A DNA stretch of 64,000 bases, taken from contig NC_085096.1 in the NCBI RefSeq assembly GCF_963422355.1, forward strand, positions 6,596,717 to 6,660,716, in the 5' to 3' direction. Of this stretch, positions 54,961 through 64,000 are shown piece after piece. Source of the stretch: Corticium candelabrum. Its lineage: Eukaryota; Porifera; Homoscleromorpha; Homosclerophorida; Plakinidae. A program made the translations under genes and the position numbers. The number at the start of each line of letters is the position of its first letter. Position 1 is the stretch's first letter. Under the pieces are notes generated by a model, which worked only from the letters and a program-made list of their open reading frames with translations, was not told where the DNA came from and did not search any database.

Positions 54961-57900
54961 ATTTACGACATCTGCATTGTTAGCAAAACAACTGCTGCAG
55001 GCCTTGCAGCTTGATATTGAGATATCCAAAAATGATGGCTACCCAACAGCAATTTGTCGGATATGCAAAGGGGAGGTCACAACTATAATCCAAGCAGACG
55101 CAAAAAGAGATGCAATGAAAAAAAAAGTACATAGAAACAGCAACCAGTATCCAAAAAAAACCACTAGCCAAGTCACCAGCAGAAAAGAAAGCAGAAGGGT
55201 CAGATCTTCTTCCTAAGATGTCAAGAACAAAGGCATCACGAATGCTCACATTTGGACATCCAGCAAGTGGAGAGGATGCTACCAGCATTAGACAGATTCA
55301 ATCACAAAAGCAGCAGCTGCAGCCCACAGACTCAGCAATGTTTTCCGATGAGAAAGTTGAAGACAAAGCACCCCCCCCCCCCTCTCAGTTCAATGCACCA
55401 CAAACACAACCAGGCAGAAAACATCGGTGACCATAGCTCACTACAAAAAATTGTACAGGTCAGCTTTATCAGCACTTACTCAGACAGAAGTATTTATTAT
55501 CTTGCAATACAAATGATTTCTGACTTTTCATGAAGGTTACCATCCAAAAGCACAATGGCCAACATCTAACAACAGTGTTGCCCCAGTGGTTATCTTGGCT
55601 GGGAGAAACACTGACACGTCATCAGGAAAATGAAGTCAGTGAAGAAATTGCAGCCGCAGCAATGAGCACAAGCAAGATACAAACTGCTCTACTACAACGT
55701 CTCTCAGAGACTATCGCTGGAGAGTGTAAGCAGCTGTGTACGTTCAGTGCAGCAAGCATGCTTCAAAAAACATCATCTGAACAACTGTTATCATTCAACA
55801 TCCATAGGCTTACTAACGAGTTGAAGTCTCAAATGCATAGTTTAATGACTGTCCTGATAGCTGCTGCAGCATCCACCAGAGAGGGGGCAGAAAATAAAGA
55901 CTGATGCCAGGCACGAGAAGATTGCAACATGTTTAGCTGCTATACTGCTCAGAGAAAGAAGTGACAGAATGTCAGCTCTACACTATGTTATTGGGTTTGC
56001 TCTGCATAGTGGTGGAGCTACTTCTCATGCCTTTGAGAGGCTGTCCAGTTTGGGGCAGTGCATCACAGACAAATCAGTTTTGCGAAAGTTAGATGAACAA
56101 TGTCAGCATTTTGACCAAGAGGTTCTGCAATGGAAAGAGTCTGTTGAGAACTATATGATGGACAAAACATTTGTCTTACAAACTGACTTCCAACTGATTG
56201 GAGACAATCTTGATTTGCAAGTGGCAACTCACATACAATCTGTTCAATACCATCCACAGAGTCTACACTGGTTTAACTTGCTTGCTGTCAAGCATCGTGT
56301 TCAAGCTGCCCATCTGAGAAACACTACCTCTCAGCGACCAGTAACAGATCTTATGAATTCTGACTTTTTGCCCTCTTCTCATGATCACTGTGAACTTCGT
56401 AAGCACTTTGTCATTCTCGTAGGCAGAATTCTTGTTGAACGACTCGCATCTTTTGAGGTCCTGAGAGGACAAGCAATATACCATGTAAGACACAAATACA
56501 GCAATGTCATGAAGAGTAAAACAGAAATGGTAAGCTGTCTAACAGAGCCTAAGAATACATGACTGCCAATAACTGATATCAGTGTACTTCAGGTTCCCTT
56601 TGGCTTATTGATGAAGAATGAGAATGTCAGCAGTGAAATGATAGATATTATGAGACACTGCCACAAGTATGTTCCCCAACATAAGGGAAATATACACAGG
56701 GTGTTGTTTGGAGGAGATCAGCTGACATCTGAGAGGGCTAGAAATGCACAGCTCGCAGTGCAAGATGAAGACATACCCGAGTCCAGACTTGAAGGTTTAG
56801 TGTGCAAAATCGAGGACTGGCATACTAGGGTCACAATCCTTCAAGCAATTCTAAAAATATTGTATCGAGAAGACAGTGATGACAACACAGGTACTCTAAA
56901 ACACTTAAAAGTTATATCGAATCGAACGTTTTCTGCAAATGCCCACAAAGACGTTGCTGCAGTACCTGAGTTTATAGAACTAGTTACAGATGCCTATGTA
57001 ACATCAGCAGCAATGGACCATTTACAACTAGAGTCTACCACCAGTACGCCCAAACAATTCAAAGACATATATGCTTTGTCTAGCAAAGAAAAACAAGTTC
57101 TACTCAATGACATTGCAGCTCAGATTGTAGACAACTACATTTTGCGAGATCGTGATGAGATCCTAATAAGAGCCTCGGCACACCAGCTGCCACAAGAAAG
57201 ACTATTGTGTAGGCAAGATGACTGCACAAAGTCATATCGGTACAGCAAATGTAGGCAAAGACATGAACAGCAACATCATGGTCTCTACATCAACCCACCA
57301 GAATCAGCTGCAGCTGTAGATCCGGAGGCTTTCCGACAAGATGATCATATGTACAACTACAGCACAGCTGTCATGAAACTGGGACTGTCATGAAACACAG
57401 AAATTTTAGGGACGCAATACGGGAAGGGGATGGAGGGAGGTTGGCCATGCTGTGGAAATTTTTGATGCTTCTCTTCCATTGCCATGGGCATTCAAAGTAT
57501 GAATTAGAGGGTCTTCTCTTGACAGCCTGACTACAAGCCACTTTGTCTCCAAGGGCAGCAGAGGTAATGAAGTGGAATAGAAGTGTGAACACCAAAGGTG
57601 GCCCAGGAAACAATATCCCTCTGGACCTGGCTCTGGAACGCCTTAACCATGCAACAAAAGCAGATCTCAAGCATTTGGGAGCCAACATAACTGAGGTGTC
57701 AGCAAGAAGATGCAGTCAATCTGCAGGTTATTTGAACAAGGTACTTGAACAGCTAGACGAGCAGTTAGATGTTGCTCCCAAGCATGGAAGACATGCAACA
57801 CTTAGCACAAAAGAAGATTTTAAGAAAATTTTAGACAAATTGAAACGCTACTCACTTACATCACTACATGAAGGTAGAGAACACAGTAAGTTCAAGTCAT

Positions 57901-58004
57901 TTTCGCACAATGTTTTTAAAGGTTTGAAAATTGAGAAACTGTATGCGTGGCTTGACAAGCACAAGACATTGATTGCACGTGGTGGTGGGGACTACTTTTA
58001 CTAG
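54960..58004 (+). CDS. DUF6589-domain protein gene, multi-segment
   Basis: Blocks along the plus strand: a zinc-binding N terminus resembling ZAD (LAKQLLQALQLDIEI, AICRICKGEV; 54977-55216), a disordered linker, a helical block with LQRLSETIAGECKQLC and ELKSQMHSL (55530-55904), a long block with SDRMSALHYVIGFALHSGG and IGDNLDL (55969-56562), then after an intron (donor near 56530, acceptor CTTCAG at 56592) the DUF6589 core with RVLFGGDQLTSERARNAQ and VCKIEDWHTRVTILQAI (56608-57393), and the C-terminal block WNRSVNTKGGPGNNIPLDL and LGANITEVSARRC (57543-58004), ending GGDYFY. One shift lies near 55900 and the segment 57393-57543 is unresolved (intron or shift). Function unknown. It lies just inside the TIR at 58571, so it may belong to that transposon. 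Confidence 0.7.
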
Positions 58005-58570
58005 CGCTGTAGCTGTCAGTTCGGTGTGCGGCAGTGGAGCTATAGTAAATAAACTTTTCATTCTGTCCCGATTCTGACTGTATATTAAAACAATAAAAAA
58101 GGTTGTAGTGAAATTCAACAGAGCCTAGCTCATGCAAGTTGTACGACACAGACAGCACTCGATCCTTTCTCAAATGAAAAAAGGAAACAGAACACGCACG
58201 AGAACGTCACCTTTCACTCCAAATGGAGACAGGAAGCCATTTACGTGCAGTCTCAGTGAGTCCGGCCAAGCAGCGACGAAAAAGACGCCATCTTGACAGC
58301 AACATGCGTGTCAGCCCATTAGTCGAAAACAGTACAGTGACTAGTCGAAGACAGTGCAGTGACCCCAAAGGTTTCTCGATCAAGACGAAGACGACATGCA
58401 GGTGCAGCTCACACGCTAACGAAATAAGATATCACACCGTACAAGCATTTGACTATCAGTTACAAATTGCATTAGCAGAGAGCCAATAGCGATGTCCATT
58501 GCAATCAGCAGTAATCGTGGATGCACGTGCATGCACAAACACTACCTAAACGTGTACGATCCTGATTGGA
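58005..58570. other. No gene seen; inner flank of the right TIR
   Basis: Weak frame only (58223-58489, basic, no domain). AATAAA-like signals near 58046 and 58092 may end the DUF6589 transcript. Confidence 0.4.
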
Positions 58571-58663
58571 GGATAGAGTCGGCGGTTTCCTTTGAGTGGC
58601 GAATGTCTCCAGCCGGTCTTTCTCCTCCACGGGGGGAGATGACCGGCTGGACACTCGAGCCTA
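58571..58663. repeat. Terminal inverted repeat, right copy
   Basis: Ends CACTCGAGCCTA and is followed by GTATAGCCG (58664-58672), the same 9 bases found next to the left copy. The block holds a hairpin AGCCGGTC..GACCGGCT (58611-58648). Confidence 0.85.
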
Positions 58664-59057
58664 GTATAGCCGCGTCGGAGTTCCAGAGGAGTTACTCACT
58701 GATATGGGACCTCAGTTCACTTCAGAGTGTATGAAAGAAGTATCACGTCTACTCAGCATCCGACATGTAACTACTAGTCCTTATCACCCTATGTGTAACG
58801 GGTTAGTGGAACGATTCAATGCCACGTTGAAAGCCATGCTAAAGAGACTATGTAGCGAGAAGCCACGTCAGTGGGACCGCTATATCATTGCTCTCTTGTT
58901 CGCCTACCGTGAAGTTCCCCAACAGTCCACGGGATTCGCCCCTTTCGAACTACTCTACGGGAGGACCGTGAGAGGACCGATGAGGATTCTAAGATCAATA
59001 TGGACAGAGGAAGAGGGCGAGACAGAGGCAAGGACTAGCTACCGATATGTGTTTTAA
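58664..59057 (+). pseudogene. Gmr1-like integrase core, second part
   Basis: Resumes with PEELLTDMGPQF (second catalytic D) and YHPMCNGLVERFNATLK (catalytic E), then LLFAYREVPQQSTGFAPFELLYGRTV, ending with a stop at 59055 in LRSIWTEEE..YRYVF. A single shift separates this from the following frame, which continues the same domain. Confidence 0.9.
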
Positions 59058-59081
59058 CTTAGAGAGAGATCAGAGGAGATT

Positions 59082-60880
59082 ATGACAGTGGCACGTGAGG
59101 AATTAGAAAGGTCCCACGGACGCTACAAACGATACTTCGACAGAAGATCAAAGGAGAGACGGTTTCCTGTAGCGGACGAAGTGCTAGTGCTATTACCAAC
59201 AGACAATAACAAGCTGTTAATGCATTGGCGGGGACTGTTCCGAGTAACCAAGATCATCGGGATCAATGACTATGAAGTCGAAGTACAGGGCAAGGGAAAG
59301 ATTTACCACGCCAATTTACTGAAAAGGTACCACTCGAGGAATGACACCGACGGCAAACTCTGCGAAAGAGCTACGGGAGGGTTGCTTTTACAAGTAGCAA
59401 GTGCAGCGATATTGGAAGCAGACGAATGGGATCAAGACGACACAGTAAACGGAAACAGCCTGCTCGAACTAGGGACCTGTCGACCCAAAGAGACCGTGGG
59501 GGACGTAAAGGTAAGCGAAGAGTTGACGTACGGAGAGAGAAAGGACGCTCAAGAGGTGATCGCAGAGTTTAGAAACGCTTTCACCAATCTTCCAGGCTCG
59601 ACCGACTTGGCCGTGCATCGGATTCGACTAACATCTGACCATCCGGTGAAGTCTAGGCCGTACGCGATACCATTTCATATGAAGTCTGAACTAGAAAACG
59701 ATATCAGAGACATGCTGAAAATGAATATCATTCGAGCATCGGAGTCGCCATACGCATCTCCAGTAGTTCTAGTTCGGAAACCTGACGGAACAAACAGGGT
59801 TTGCGTGGATTATAGAAAGATCAATCGCCTGACCATATGCGATCCGGAGCCCATGACACCTTTGGTGGACTTAGTTCAAGACCCCGCCCGAGACCGATAC
59901 TTTACGAAGATAGACTTGTCCAAAGGCTATTGGCAGTTCCCCGTGGAGACGGAAGATGTACACAAAACTGCGTTCGTGGTACATAATGGCACCTATGAGT
60001 TCCTCAGAATGCCGTTTGGATTGGTCAACTCTGCAGCTACTTTGGTGAGAGGATTGAGAAAGTTACTGGAGGGACTGGAGTATGCGGACCACTACATGGA
60101 CGACATTGTCATTCACACACCTACGTGGAGAAAACACGTTGCCGCTCTCAGAGGAGTACTGAAGAGGATTACCCAAGCCCGCCTGACGATTAGACCTTCT
60201 AAATGTGTCATTGGAGCGCGCACACTGTCATTTATCGGCCACAAGATCGGGCACGGCCTCATTCACCCGAGCGAAGACAACGCCCTGAAAATTGGGAAGG
60301 CCAAGAGACCCGGCACAAAAAAAGAACTACGCGCATTTCTAGGACTAACAGGATTTTATAGAGAATACCTACCCAACTACGCGGCCATAGCAGTTCCTCT
60401 GACCGACTTGAAAAAGAAAGGACTCCCAAACAAACTGGAATGGAAAGAAGCGCAGGAGAGGGCATATTTGGCATTGAAGAAGGCACTATCCGCTCGACCC
60501 ATACTCAAGTTGCCCGAACATGATAGGCGTTTCTTCCTTCGAGTGGACGCGTCAGATGTAGGAGTGGGAGCGATGTTGATGCAGGAGTACGGAGGAAAAC
60601 CATTCCCAGTAGCATATGCAAGTAAGAAACTCAGCGACCGAGAGAGAAGATTCTACACCATCGAGAAGGAGTGTTTAGCGGTTGTCTGGGGAATCAGAAA
60701 AGAGTAGAATTCACTGTCCAGACGGAGCACCAACCGCTGGCATACTTGCATAGAGCAAAATTCGAGAACGACAGGATTATGAGATGGGCCATGTATCTAC
60801 AAACTTACCACTTCACGGTGCAGGCCATCAAAGGTTCGGAGAATGTCGGGGCCGACTTCCTCAGTAGGGTGTGCTAACGG
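59082..60880 (+). CDS. Gmr1-like integrase tail-reverse transcriptase-RNase H
   Basis: The 541-residue frame opens with the integrase tail: LERSHGRYKRYFDRRSKERR, LLMHWRGLFRVTKI (GPY/F-type module), KGKIYHANLLKRYH. The reverse transcriptase follows without a break: IRLTSDHPVKSRPYAIP, NRVCVDYRKINRL, KIDLSKGYWQFPVET, MPFGLVNSAATLVRG and the catalytic box YADHYMDDIVIH. RNase H begins FFLRVDASDVGVGAML and IEKECLAVVWGIRK. A shift at 60700 moves the end to another frame (60671-60877; QTEHQPLAYLHRAK, GADFLSRV). Integrase, RT and RNase H in this order in one frame is the direct proof of the Gmr1-like layout. Confidence 0.92.
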
Positions 60881-60934
60881 CGACCGACTGAGACGTGCTT
60901 GAGTTGCAAGAAACTACTGAGGAGTTTCTTTTCT

Positions 60935-60946
60935 AATGGGGGAGAT
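60935..60946 (+). other. Polypurine tract
   Basis: AATGGGGGAGATA directly before the LTR start TGTCACG; primes plus-strand DNA synthesis in LTR elements. Confidence 0.7.
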
Positions 60947-60947
60947 A

Positions 60948-61366
60948 TGTCACGTCTCTACACACACATATATGGAGTTTAGAAGGAGCTAGGGATTCGG
61001 GGAGGAGCTAAGATATTTATAAAAGTAGTCAAATAGAGTTGCAGTTGCCGGTGAGCGTGACTGTGAGCGAGAGTGTGAGCGAGAGTGTGAGCGAGAGCGG
61101 GAGAGGAGAGGAGAGGAGAGGGGAGAAGAATCAGACGGAGAAAATCTGTACGAAGGACATAAGCACAACAGACAGAAGAGACAGAGAGAATTGGTGCTTA
61201 CCGTTATAATTATTAAACTGTCAGTTACGTGGTGTTGAAGAGCTTGTGCGTAGATGCACGATTGTACTCATATATAGTCCGTAACATTAATTTAATCATT
61301 CACTGCGAGTAGAACTACGTCGTCTTCCGTGTACGCCGAAAAGCTCTTGGATTCTCGCGCGCGACA
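60948..61366 (+). repeat. 3' LTR of Gmr1-like element 2
   Basis: 419 bp, TGTCACGTCTC..CGCGCGACA. It includes ATATTTATAAAAG (TATA-like), GAGCGAGAGTGT repeats and a GGAGAGGAGAGG tract. It matches the split LTR at 46650-48555. Confidence 0.85.
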
Positions 61367-61887
61367 TAGCCCTCTCCACATATATCATATATTTGATCTC
61401 CTAATTTAATTGATCAAATTTCTGTTTTAATAAAGCTTATCAACCATACCTAAAAGTTTTTAAATGCGAACTACCTGTTTTTGCATTTTAAATTTTAAAA
61501 AAAAATTTAAAAACCCTGTTTTCATCAACTTTGGACACTCTGATGCAAAAATAGACTTAATTTTCGTAATCACCTCAAAAAAAGTGCATATGATAGGCTA
61601 GAAAGTAATTGGTTTGCCAGGGGGTTAAGTCTTTGGATTAGGAAAGTCTTTGGATCACGAGACAAGGTCGTCATTGCATATGAAACTTGTTGCATCAGAC
61701 AATGATCAACCTCCTCTTAACTAACAATTCTGGACTTGGCCCACGGACTATTTAGACGAGTTAAATATTCCTCATCAAGTTGAGCCAAGAAATAGGTATA
61801 CCGACACAGAGACCAAGCCAAGAAATAGGTATACCGACTCAGAGAACAGGCCGGATATAACAACATACCCCACTGGACACTTGACAA

Positions 61888-62010
61888 AGACCTGGACATT
61901 TCACTTGCTCATCCACATTCTTGTGACACCGTACAATCAGATGCCAAAATATCAGGTTATGCAGCTGAGTTGAGAGAAAAACGCAAAATGGCAAAATATA
62001 GTCAACAGCA
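61888..62010 (+). pseudogene. RLE-type retrotransposon fragment (endonuclease region)
   Basis: The frame reads DKDLDISLAHPHSCDTVQSD followed by AAELREKRKMAKYS, parallel to DIELDISVAHPW and ASKRELEKAQKYG in the endonuclease of the intact element at 3.5-6.7 kb. About 40 codons are preserved, with more decayed sequence before it. Confidence 0.7.
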
Positions 62011-62036
62011 ATCTATAGCAAGATCCTGGGCTGCCA

Positions 62037-62115
62037 CTCCTACGGATTTTACCGTAGGCTACGGTAAAATGGCCTTCATACTTGCCTACGGATTCCGTAG
62101 GCCATTCCTACGGAT
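62037..62115. repeat. Cluster of TACGGA palindromes
   Basis: ATTTTACCGTAG-G-CTACGGTAAAAT (62046-62070) and GCCTACGGA-T-TCCGTAGGC (62084-62102) are perfect palindromes with 1-nt spacers. CCTACGGA also occurs alone on each side. Confidence 0.85.
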
Positions 62116-62324
62116 AAATGCAGCACTGAGCAAACACATACTCGATGATCACATGGCATTTAGTTGTAGGTCTTCCGAAGTCACTCAACGTCGTGCTATC
62201 GAACCGTGGTGTGTACTGTACGTAAATTTGTATGTCTAACTTACCTAGTACAATGTACAAACAGTACGAACGTCGATTTCTTTTGCAGTAGTCTAACAGT
62301 TCCGGGATGTTCGGGGATGTGAGG

Positions 62325-62401
62325 TAGTCTCGCGTAGCCAGACCTTTCACTACTTGTCAGGCGCCTAGCGCCTGAGGTGAAAGCCTGGCCACGCGAGGCT
62401 A
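62325..62401. mobile_element. 77-bp foldback element (TAGYCTCGCGTRGCCAG)
   Basis: Inverted arms of about 25 bp (TAGTCTCGCGTAGCCAG and its partner ending CTGGCCACGCGAGGCTA) with a small central palindrome CAGGCGC-CTA-GCGCCTG. Flanks GATGTGAGG and GATGCGGGC match 6 of 9, perhaps an old 9-bp duplication. Confidence 0.6.
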
Positions 62402-62441
62402 GATGCGGGCAGCGTATCCGGGATAGATCCGATCGTGCATC

Positions 62442-64000
62442 ATGAAACGATGGCTACAGGCCTACAAGAAGGAGTGGGAGAGCGATCCTGTATGCTCTGG
62501 TTGGTTAACAGAGTCGAAGAGAAGTGCAGGCATGGCCTTCTGCAGTCTGTGCACTAAGGACCTCAGCTACAAGACTGGCGGTCTTAGGACCTTGCGTACC
62601 CACGCAACCTCGCGGGAGCACGTTGCAAGAGTACAACAAAAAAATTCTGGATGGATGGAAAGGCACTATCAAGGCCAGCTTTGCTCCAAAGCAAGAGAAC
62701 GCTGTTTCCGTAGCTGCAACAAACGCCGTCCTAAAATTGGCATTCTTCTTTGCTGAGCATGACGTAGCTCTTGCAGTGTCTGATCATCTGACTCCACTGC
62801 TTCCAATCCTTTTCCCGGATTCTAAGATTGCTTCAGCCGTTTCTGCCGGGCGCACCAAAATGACTGCAGCCGTGCACACCGTTGCTGATAGCATGCACGC
62901 ACATCTCGTTTCCCAGATGAAAATTGGATTTTTCAGCATCGTTCCTGATGAATCTACTGATATATCAGTGTTTGAACAGGTGGCAGTATCAGCTCGCGTG
63001 ATCGACACTACAGATGGATTGGTGAAGTCCTATAGTTTGGGCATTAAACCAGTCCCGTCAGCGTCTGCTACCAACATTTTCGGCAAGATTGAAGAAATGT
63101 TCAAAGATGATGGTATTCCATGGAGAAACATGATCGCTTATGGATCAGATGGGGCCAACGTCATGCGTGGATCAAAGAATTCTGTTTTGACTAGGCTCAA
63201 GAACGTTCAACCTTACCTGTATTCTATTCACTGCACATGTCATCAGCTCCACCTTTGTGCTCAGGGTGCTTCTAAATGCATACCACCCATAGTAGAAGAC
63301 TTCGCTAGGAATGTGGCATACTTTTTTGAGAAAAGTGCAAAACGTGTCGCGAGATACAAAGAGTTTCAGGCAGCTGCAAACGTTCCTTCACACAAGCTCA
63401 TAAAACCGTCCTCTACAAGATGGCTCAGCTTGCATCAAAGTGTATCAAGAGTCTTGGAGCAGTGGGACGCTCTTGAACAGTACTTCACCCAAGACAACGA
63501 TGTAAGGAACGTTTCAAAAGTAAAGGAGTGGGTTGAATTGATGGCAGCCAAGTCCACTAAAGCCTACCTATACTTTCTGAAGGAAGTCTTACCTATTTTT
63601 ACAACAGTGAACTGCCGCTATCAGACAAGCAATGCTATGATTCACAAACTGTATGATGACCAGCGACAACTTCTGAAGATACTTCTTCTCAACTGCATCA
63701 AGCAGTCAAGCATAAGCCAAACCACTGATTGCCTTACCCTTGACCTAGACAATGAGGCACTGTGGATTGATGTGATAGATTTGGTTATCAGCAAGGACTG
63801 CGAGGCTATTGTGGCAGATATGTCTCATTTTGAAAGGAGCGCTTTCCTGACTGTATGTCGAGATTTTTATCTTGTGGCAGCAAAAGAGGTCAAACGTCGA
63901 TTGCCTCTGTCATGCCCTGTTCTATCTGCTCTCCGGTTTCTATGCCCCGAAAGAGGCAAGGAACGCTCAGCAAGAGAAATTGGCCACCTAGCTAGCCAAT
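62442..64000 (+). pseudogene. hAT transposase, N-terminal two thirds, runs off the window
   Basis: Starts MKRWLQAYKKEWESDP with a BED-like finger FCSLCTKDLSYKTGG..H..SREH (to about 62630). A one-base shift in a run of A at 62636-62642 moves coding to another frame, which then stays open to the window end: NAVLKLAFFFAEHDVALAVSDHL, VPDESTDISVFEQVAVSARV (first D), AYGSDGANVMRGSKNSVLT (second D), IHCTCHQLHLCAQGA, STRWLSLHQSVSRVLEQWDAL. These are hAT catalytic-core motifs with the usual all-helical insertion after CHQLHL. The catalytic E and dimerisation region would lie beyond 64000. The shift may be a homopolymer error, in which case the gene is intact. No terminal repeat was identified. Confidence 0.85.

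Larger units (their letters stand above)
58664..61366 (+). mobile_element. Gmr1-like Ty3/Gypsy element 2, 3' half
   Basis: Begins at the codons for YSRVG of integrase, directly after the TIR, and continues through integrase, RT, RNase H and the 3' LTR. The plus orientation is opposite to the 5' half at 44.3-48.6 kb. The downstream TAGCC (61367-61371) equals the duplication at the 5' LTR. Confidence 0.85.
61372..62324. other. Intergenic; retrotransposon scrap and palindromes
   Basis: AT-rich sequence with a 32-bp direct duplication (CAAGAAATAGGTATACCGAC at about 61787 and 61820), an RLE-type fragment and a palindrome cluster, reported separately. No complete gene. Confidence 0.5.

Overview
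The window is transposon-dense DNA from an animal nuclear genome. Genes are split by spliceosomal introns with GT..AG ends, microsatellites are abundant, and there are no operons or ribosome binding sites. The mix of families (Gmr1-like Ty3/Gypsy, DUF6589 genes, Kolobok, Mutator-like, piggyBac, several hATs, Helitron-like elements, restriction-like-endonuclease non-LTR elements) suits a marine invertebrate such as a sponge or cnidarian. The sequence alone does not fix the species.

Layout. 0-2.2 kb: broken DUF6589 gene (minus). 2.2-7.2 kb: Helitron-like repeat holding a nearly intact 1061-residue non-LTR retrotransposon inserted in a (TGTC)n tract. 9.35-14.06 kb: hAT transposon with recognisable ends, interrupted by a second, shorter Helitron-like copy. 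15.8-22.3 kb: two Ty3/Gypsy elements (minus). 22.3-28.9 kb: a Gmr1-like LTR element (plus; order protease-integrase-RT-RNase H) interrupted by a foldback element with a 9-bp target duplication and by a Kolobok-type TTAA element that carries a THAP gene and a gene with a P2X7-type cysteine-rich domain.

30.6-40.6 kb: a HECT ligase gene (minus, frame-broken) divergent from a well spliced Ulp1-type protease gene, which runs into a Mutator-like transposase. 40.6-42.6 kb: ZBED-type hAT (minus). 44.2-48.6 kb and 58.6-61.4 kb: the 5' half (minus) and 3' half (plus) of one Gmr1-like element. They share an outer TAGCC duplication and an inner GTATAGCCG duplication with matching terminal repeats, so a transposon insertion was followed by an inversion. 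Between them lie a small hAT inside the LTR, a PIN/XPG-like gene (minus), a seven-exon piggyBac gene and a second DUF6589 gene. 62.4-64 kb: the start of another hAT, running off the window.

How it fits together: nearly every gene belongs to, or sits next to, a mobile element, and nested insertions give a relative order of events. Candidate non-transposon genes are the HECT gene, the Ulp1-type gene and the PIN-like gene, but each may also be transposon cargo. Many reading frames are broken by single-base shifts. Whether these are decay or assembly error cannot be told from the window.
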